Shown: one piece after another, positions 59,034-64,000 of the stretch
How the letters are laid out: every line of letters begins with the position of its first letter
How positions within the stretch are numbered: the first letter of the stretch is position 1
DNA from: Desulfobacula toluolica Tol2
Lineage (GTDB): Bacteria > Desulfobacterota > Desulfobacteria > Desulfobacterales > Desulfobacteraceae
Length of the DNA stretch: 64,000 nucleotides
Assembly: GCF_000307105.1 (NCBI RefSeq)
Contig: NC_018645.1
Span: 1,810,578 to 1,874,577, forward strand
Reading direction: 5' to 3'
Notes under the pieces: model-generated
Seen by the model: only the letters and a program-made list of their open reading frames with translations
Databases searched by the model: none
Told to the model about the DNA's origin: nothing
Program-made: the position numbers and the translations under genes

Positions 59034-59771
59034 TTATTGACTGTTTTCCTTTTTTGAATTTATGCCATGACAAGTCGGGCAAGCCGGATGAGTTTCAAGG
59101 GGTGTGACGGTTGTGCGCATATCCATACCGGAAACTCTGATCAGACGGTTGCTCAAATTTTTTCCGATATCCAATAAAAGTTTGATTGCTTCCATGGCCT
59201 GGAAAGACCCGATAACCCCGGCAGCCGGGCCGATAATTCCTGTTATGGTTTCCCGGCGGTCTTTATTTGAAAACAGGCAGTTAAAACAGGGTGTTTTTCC
59301 GGGAATAAAGGTTGATGCCATGCCGTCAAATCCATTGACACCTCCGAATATGTATGGGATTTTTTTTTTCAGTGACGCCCGGTTTAACACATGCCGGGTT
59401 TGTATATTGTCACAGGCATCCACTATGATATCCACATTTTCCAGTAAATGACAAATGGATGCATCTGTGATTTTTACCTTGACCGGTCTGATCCGTATGG
59501 ATGAATTTAACCGTTCAAGGCTTTGGGCGGCCGAAACGGCTTTGGGTTTCCCAAGGTCGGCTTCACAATGAATAATTTGCCGGTTCAAGTTGCTCAGTTC
59601 GACTGTATCATTATCCACGATGATGAGGTTCCCAATGCCGGCTGCGGCCAGATAATATGAAGAGATTGAACCCAAGCCACCGGCACCGGCGATGAGGACA
59701 CAAGCTTTAAAAAGTTTGGCCTGACCGCTGGTGCCGATCTGTGGAAGGATTGTTTGTCTTGCATATCTCAT
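59034..59771 (-). CDS. ThiF/MoeB-family adenylyltransferase
   Basis: A 245-residue E1-like enzyme. The nucleotide-binding segment is LIAGAGGLGSISSYYLAAAGIG with LSNLNRQIIH; zinc cysteines are CFNC (about 170) and CPTC near the C-terminus. It adenylates the C-terminal Gly of the ThiS/MoaD-like protein encoded next. Located 4 bp after the Mo subunit gene, so part of the same operon. Confidence 0.9.
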   Translation of the reverse strand: MRYARQTILPQIGTSGQAKLFKACVLIAGAGGLGSISSYYLAAAGIGNLIIVDNDTVELSNLNRQIIHCEADLGKPKAVSAAQSLERLNSSIRIRPVKVKITDASICHLLENVDIIVDACDNIQTRHVLNRASLKKKIPYIFGGVNGFDGMASTFIPGKTPCFNCLFSNKDRRETITGIIGPAAGVIGSFQAMEAIKLLLDIGKNLSNRLIRVSGMDMRTTVTPLETHPACPTCHGINSKKENSQ

Positions 59772-59775
59772 ATGT

Positions 59776-62136
59776 TTATGCGCTTAGTTTGTCCTTGTAA
59801 GCCTGGATTGCATTGTAAACGCGTTCCGGTGTCAGCGGCAGTTCGCCAATTCTTACGCCGGTTGCATCATAAACAGCATTCAAAATAGCGGGAATAGTAG
59901 GCATTATTGCACCTTCACCCACTTCTTTTGCTCCAAAGGGACCGTTGGGTTCATCGCTTTCAACTACAATGGCATTGACCGGCGGCATATCCATGGATGT
60001 AACAATTTTATATTCTGCCAGGTCACTGTTCAGAACCTTTCCATTATTGTCGAATATGACTTCTTCATGCATGGTTTCACCGATGCCCATTGAAATAGAT
60101 CCCTGCATCTGGGCTTCAACCGAAGTCTTGTTGATTGCTTTTCCGCAATCATGGGCATCTGTAATATTATCAATGGTGATCTGGCCGGTTTCCATGTCAA
60201 CTGTAACTTCTGCTATCTGGGCGCTGCATCCGTATGCCGGAGATGTACCCACGGCAGCTCCCTTGAATTTTCCGCCAAGAAAGTGAGGCCGGTATTTGCC
60301 GGTTCCGACAATGGAACCTTTTTCAAGAAATGCAATTCTTGATGCTTCTTTAAAAGTCAGCTTGTCTGAATCAGGATTGTCTGTCCATCCCCTGTGTTCT
60401 TTGATGTATCTGGTTCTTAAGGCTGAAAAATCAGGAGTTCGGTCTTTGAATTCGATAAAGCCTTTTTTGATATCCATCTGTTCTACAGGAATATCCAGTT
60501 GTTGTGCCAGCACATCCAATACCTGCTGTCTGGCATGTTCGGCTGCTTCTTTGGTGGCATGCCCTGTCATGAGGGTCTGGCGGCTTGAATAAGCACCCAA
60601 GTCAACGCCCATGTCCGTATCCCCTGATGCGAGGCGGACATTTTCCAGGGGGATGCCCAATGCTTCTGCCGCAATCATGGCAAATGCAGTGTCAGATCCC
60701 TGACCGATTTCTGCAGAAGCCGTATAAACCAGAGCTGTACCGCCGTCTTCCGTTAGTTTTACAATGACGGTGCCATGGAAGGTGTCGGACCGGTAAATTG
60801 GAAATCCCGCACCTGATACAAAAAAGCCGCAGGCCATTCCAATGCCTTTGCCTTCAGGCATATTTCCTTTCTTTTTGTCCCAGTCAGAGCCGCTGCGAAC
60901 TGCTTCAATACATTCGGACATGCCAAAAGAACTCATGTTCAGATCATTGCAGGTAGTGTCACCGGTGTTCATCATATTTTTGATGCGAAGTTGCAGGGGG
61001 TCCATACCGATCTCTTCTGCAATCATGTCAAGCTGCTGTTCAAAACAGGCTCTGGCAATTACAGCACCGTGGCCTCTCTGGGCACCGCAAGTGGGTTTGT
61101 TGTTGTATACACGGTATCCGTCATAGCTCATGTTGTCAAGCTTGTACGGCCCTGCAAGAAGAGATCCTGTGTAGTATACCGTGGCAATGCCAAAGCTTGT
61201 GTAAGCTCCCCCGTCCAGGTAACACTCGTGTTTAAGGGCCATTATGGTGCCGTCTTTTTTTGCACCCGTGGTAATTTTGTGGGTGAACTGGTGCCGTGCC
61301 CGTGCCTGCATGAAGACCTGTTCACGGGTGTATCCCATTTTAACAGGTCTTTTAAGCTTTCTGGTCAGTATACAGCAGGCAAGTTCCATGGCGTTTGCAG
61401 AGGCTTTGATACCGAATCCGGCTCCCACATAAGGTTTTTTAACTCGGACCTTTCCGACATCCATTTTCAATACCATGGCCACGGTCCTTTGAACATAGTG
61501 GGGAACCTGGGTGGAAGTGGTCAAGGTCAATGTTCCCCTGTTGTCATATTCCGCGATACAGGCCTGCATTTCAATACAGGCACCGTCCTGGCGCTTGCTT
61601 TTCATGGTCGTGGTTTTTATGATATCACTGTTTTTCAAGCCTTCTTCAACATTGCCGAATTCGTGGTGAACCTCGGCACTGAGATTTCCGGCAAAGGCCT
61701 CGTGTACCTGGGGAGCGCCTTCTTTTAAAGCGTCTTCCACCGTAAAAACCGCAGGCAGAATCTCATATTCCACCTGGATCAATTCAACAGCCTTCAGCGC
61801 GGTTTCAAGGGAAGTTGCGGCAACAGCGGCAATTTCATCGCCGATATACCGAACCTTGTCAATGGCAAATACGTTTTCATCATACCGTGCCGGAGAGACG
61901 CCGTATTTGACATCTCCTGCATCTTTTGCCGTTATAACGGCTTTGACCCCTTCTAAGGCCTCTGCCTTGGAAGTATCAATGGAAAGAATTTTTGCGTGGG
62001 GGTGGGGGCTTTGGAGCAGGGCACCGTACAACATGCCGGGCTTGGAAATATCAGCTGTAAAAATAGCTTTTCCCGTTGCCTTGTCCGGCGTATCAATTCG
62101 ATGGGCTCGGGTACTGATAACATCAAAATTTTTCAT
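59776..62136 (-). CDS. Molybdenum hydroxylase large (Mo-binding) subunit, xanthine dehydrogenase family
   Basis: A 786-residue Mo-binding subunit starting at 62136 (MKNFDVISTRAHRID); AAGGAGG lies 5 nt upstream. Residues 20-125 form the a/b hammerhead (DKATGKAIFTADISKPGML). The cofactor-binding core follows, with VGAGFGIKA, GAQRGHGAVIARACFEQQ and AEIGQGSDTA; the catalytic Glu is in KEVGEGAIMPT near the C-terminus. It hydroxylates (or reductively dehydroxylates) a substrate at a carbon; the exact one cannot be told. Not 4-hydroxybenzoyl-CoA reductase by its partner subunit. Confidence 0.9.
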   Translation of the reverse strand: MKNFDVISTRAHRIDTPDKATGKAIFTADISKPGMLYGALLQSPHPHAKILSIDTSKAEALEGVKAVITAKDAGDVKYGVSPARYDENVFAIDKVRYIGDEIAAVAATSLETALKAVELIQVEYEILPAVFTVEDALKEGAPQVHEAFAGNLSAEVHHEFGNVEEGLKNSDIIKTTTMKSKRQDGACIEMQACIAEYDNRGTLTLTTSTQVPHYVQRTVAMVLKMDVGKVRVKKPYVGAGFGIKASANAMELACCILTRKLKRPVKMGYTREQVFMQARARHQFTHKITTGAKKDGTIMALKHECYLDGGAYTSFGIATVYYTGSLLAGPYKLDNMSYDGYRVYNNKPTCGAQRGHGAVIARACFEQQLDMIAEEIGMDPLQLRIKNMMNTGDTTCNDLNMSSFGMSECIEAVRSGSDWDKKKGNMPEGKGIGMACGFFVSGAGFPIYRSDTFHGTVIVKLTEDGGTALVYTASAEIGQGSDTAFAMIAAEALGIPLENVRLASGDTDMGVDLGAYSSRQTLMTGHATKEAAEHARQQVLDVLAQQLDIPVEQMDIKKGFIEFKDRTPDFSALRTRYIKEHRGWTDNPDSDKLTFKEASRIAFLEKGSIVGTGKYRPHFLGGKFKGAAVGTSPAYGCSAQIAEVTVDMETGQITIDNITDAHDCGKAINKTSVEAQMQGSISMGIGETMHEEVIFDNNGKVLNSDLAEYKIVTSMDMPPVNAIVVESDEPNGPFGAKEVGEGAIMPTIPAILNAVYDATGVRIGELPLTPERVYNAIQAYKDKLSA

Positions 62137-62146
62137 GGGTGCCTCC

Positions 62147-62611
62147 TTATTTGTCCGAACATTGAGATGAAATGGCTTCAAAAATTTTCTGGTATCCGGT
62201 ACACCGGCAAAGGTTACCTGAAATGCCTTCTCTGATCTCCTGGTTATTTGGGTTGCTGTTTTTGTCCAAAAGGTTTTTGGCAGACATGATAACTCCGGGA
62301 GAACAGAATCCGCATTGGATGGCCCCATGTTCAACAAAGGCTTCCTGCAGAGGATGCAGGCCGTCTTCAGTGCTTAAGCCCTCAATAGTTTCAATGGTTG
62401 CGTTATTTGCCTGAACCGCCAGAACAAGGCAGGAATTGACGGCATCGCCGTTTAAAATAACAGTGCAGGCACCGCAATCGCCCGTGTCACACCCTTTTTT
62501 TGTACCGGTCAGGCCCAGGTCGTTTCGGAGAAGATCCGCAAGCGTTTGATTGGGTTCTATTGCAAGTTCGTATGTTTCTTTATTTATAGTACATTTGATG
62601 ATCCGTTTCAT
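62147..62611 (-). CDS. Molybdenum hydroxylase 2Fe-2S subunit
   Basis: A 154-residue subunit with two 2Fe-2S clusters: plant-type GCDTGDCGACTV plus later Cys, and the helical domain QCGFCSPGVIM with CRCTGYQK. It passes electrons from the Mo site to FAD. GGAG precedes the ATG. Lies between the FAD and Mo subunit genes. Confidence 0.95.
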   Translation of the reverse strand: MKRIIKCTINKETYELAIEPNQTLADLLRNDLGLTGTKKGCDTGDCGACTVILNGDAVNSCLVLAVQANNATIETIEGLSTEDGLHPLQEAFVEHGAIQCGFCSPGVIMSAKNLLDKNSNPNNQEIREGISGNLCRCTGYQKIFEAISSQCSDK

Positions 62612-62629
62612 ATGGTCTCCTGATATCTT

Positions 62630-63511
62630 TTATTGGGCTGTGGCCTGTTTACAGGCTTTTTCAAGGGTCCTTTTGGTCAATACGCCGATCATGGCCCTTC
62701 TGTAGTCGGCTGTTCCCCTGAAATCATCAATGGGTTTGCAGTCTTGGCGTCTGGCTGCTTCACCGGCTTCATAAAAAGCCGCTTCATTTGCGGCGCTGTT
62801 TTTTAATGCTTCTTCAGCATGAAAAGACCTGATTGGGGTTGCTGCAACAGATCCCAGGGCAATAATGGCATTTTTAACAGTCTGATTTGCCGGATCGATT
62901 TCAATAAATGAGGCCACATTAACAACATTGATTTCAGATGATTTTCTTTTTCCTAACTGGATATAGTGGGCACCACTGTTTTTGCCCGGCAAAGGCAATT
63001 GAAATCCAACCAGGATTTCATCGTCTTTTATATCGGTTTTGCCCGGACCCTTGAAAAAAGATTCAATGGCCATTTTGCGCTGTCCTTCCGGACCTTGTAA
63101 GACAACCTGTGCCTGGTAGACAATAAGAGAGCAGATAGTGTCGCCAGCCGGACTTGCATTGCAGACATTCCCGCCAATGGTTGCCCTGTTTCTGATCAGG
63201 TGGGTGCCAAGATTGTCTGCACCAGCTTTGACGGCACAAAATTTTTCCTGAATGATCTTTGATTTGGACAGCTGGGCCATGGTTGCACAGGCACCGATTG
63301 TAACGGCATCCCCTTCTTCTTTGATCTGGGACAGCGCCTCAATTTCGGATAGGCTGATAATGTGGTCTGCTGTGACCAGCTTTTTTTTAAGATGGACCAG
63401 AAGATCCGTACCGCCAGCCAGGAACTTTGCTTTTTTACCATGTTTTTTCTTTAATTCAATGGCTTCCTGGATGGAGGTCGGTTCATGGAATTCAAACTTG
63501 GGTAATAACAT
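62630..63511 (-). CDS. Molybdenum hydroxylase FAD-binding subunit
   Basis: A 293-residue medium subunit. FAD contacts: KFLAGGTDLLVHLKKK and TIGGNVCNASPAGDT; the C-terminal CO-dehydrogenase flavoprotein domain follows. There is no extra Cys-rich insertion, unlike the 4Fe-4S-bearing subunit of 4-hydroxybenzoyl-CoA reductase. GGAGGGG lies upstream of the ATG, 15 bp after the IclR gene, so the operon starts with that regulator. Confidence 0.92.
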   Translation of the reverse strand: MLLPKFEFHEPTSIQEAIELKKKHGKKAKFLAGGTDLLVHLKKKLVTADHIISLSEIEALSQIKEEGDAVTIGACATMAQLSKSKIIQEKFCAVKAGADNLGTHLIRNRATIGGNVCNASPAGDTICSLIVYQAQVVLQGPEGQRKMAIESFFKGPGKTDIKDDEILVGFQLPLPGKNSGAHYIQLGKRKSSEINVVNVASFIEIDPANQTVKNAIIALGSVAATPIRSFHAEEALKNSAANEAAFYEAGEAARRQDCKPIDDFRGTADYRRAMIGVLTKRTLEKACKQATAQ

Positions 63512-63526
63512 ATAAATTTCCCCTCC

Positions 63527-64000
63527 TTAAATTGATTGTAAAGATATTTTGCTTTCGATTTTGTTTGCGATCTCTTTTAAAAGATCCTTATATGACTGAA
63601 GTGATTTTTCTGTGATCTGGTTTTTTAGTCCAACCGCCCAGATAGCACATTGAAAATCTTTCCGGTTAAGCTTTAATGGTACTGCCAATGCGCTTATTCC
63701 TTCTATATATTCATCGCTTTCATAGATGATTCCTTCTTTTCTGGTCGTTGTGATGGCGGCTCGATATTTTTTTTTATCCAGGACTGGCAGGCGTTTATTG
63801 TTTTTACGGCTGATGGATGACAGGATCTCTTGAATCTCGTGATCCTGGAGCGGCGACAGAAGGGCTTTGCCATGAGCACCGCTAATTATGGAAATTTTAG
63901 TACCGATATCAGCTGAAATCTTGAGATTATAAGAAGAATCCGACTTGTCAATTATAACTGCCTTTAAGCCGGAAAGTATGCCCAGAAAGGCGGAAAGATT
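63527..64000 (-). CDS. IclR-family regulator, 5' part outside window
   Basis: 157 codons open from the right edge to a TAA at 63527-63529. The sequence is an IclR effector domain (SADIGTKISIISGAHGKALL, YIEGISALAVPLKL, IWAVGLKN). The DNA-binding part lies beyond the window. It runs in the same direction as the molybdenum hydroxylase genes 15 bp downstream, so it probably controls them. Confidence 0.85.
   Translation of the reverse strand, partial: NLSAFLGILSGLKAVIIDKSDSSYNLKISADIGTKISIISGAHGKALLSPLQDHEIQEILSSISRKNNKRLPVLDKKKYRAAITTTRKEGIIYESDEYIEGISALAVPLKLNRKDFQCAIWAVGLKNQITEKSLQSYKDLLKEIANKIESKISLQSI

Noticed and set aside
62630-63511. 4-hydroxybenzoyl-CoA reductase assignment for the molybdenum hydroxylase
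   Set aside because: The FAD subunit lacks the extra Cys-rich 4Fe-4S insertion that marks that enzyme.

Overview
The window looks like chromosome from a Desulfobacterota bacterium of the Desulfobacula/Desulfobacter type: a strictly anaerobic, probably sulfate-reducing degrader of aromatic compounds. This is inferred from gene content (TRAP transporter, glycyl radical enzyme, molybdenum/tungsten enzymes, aryl-CoA ligase, several NtrC-type sigma-54 regulators, a Bat operon) and moderate GC. No 16S rRNA, tRNA or CRISPR was found, so the taxonomy is tentative.

Layout. 1-4055 (minus) is the first part of a very large glycine-rich repeat protein, probably an exported autotransporter-type adhesin; it is cut by the left edge and is clearly richer in GC than its neighbours. 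4.1-8.0 kb is a mobile patch: a complete-looking insertion sequence with terminal inverted repeats, a HigBA toxin-antitoxin pair, and an IS1182-type transposase with an apparent in-frame internal deletion. 8.2-12.1 kb holds housekeeping-type genes (a hydrolase lipoprotein, a GNAT-nitrilase fusion, a radical SAM protein, a small Cys protein). 12.3-20.2 kb is a MoxR/Bat operon in which BatB-BatC and BatD-BatE are fused. 20.3-24.7 kb holds a DJ-1 protein and a sensor kinase / sigma-54 regulator / periplasmic binding protein set.

25-44 kb is the most interesting part, an apparent catabolic island. A TRAP transporter with a sigma-54 promoter is followed by a glutaconate-type CoA-transferase pair. 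On the opposite strand lie an IclR regulator and a second kinase/sigma-54 regulator pair. Then come a glycyl radical enzyme with the residue layout of fumarate-adding X-succinate synthases, its 59-residue Fe-S small subunit, and a cytoplasmic two-subunit bis-MGD molybdo/tungstoenzyme. Divergent from these are a sodium:solute symporter pair with its own sigma-54 promoter and a benzoate-CoA ligase-type enzyme. Together they suggest uptake, CoA activation and fumarate addition of a soluble aromatic acid. No glycyl radical activase lies in the window.

44.4-50.3 kb (minus) is an oligopeptide-type ABC transporter with an FdhD homologue lacking its conserved Cys pair. 51-53.7 kb is a lysine-2,3-aminomutase-like radical SAM enzyme next to a glutamine synthetase. 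54-56 kb holds a MarR regulator, an unknown protein and a fusion of archaeal-type CTP-dependent riboflavin kinase to a HAD phosphatase. 56-64 kb (minus) is a molybdenum hydroxylase operon (FAD, 2Fe-2S and Mo subunits) with a cofactor-maturation set (ThiF/MoeB-like, ThiS/MoaD-like, MoeA-like, MocA-HD fusion, histidine phosphatase), led by an IclR regulator cut by the right edge.

A non-coding element of about 80-90 bp with two hairpins recurs at 40.3, 42.6, 44.3 and 52.3 kb. Three copies begin within a few bases of a stop codon. It is the least explained recurring signal in the window.
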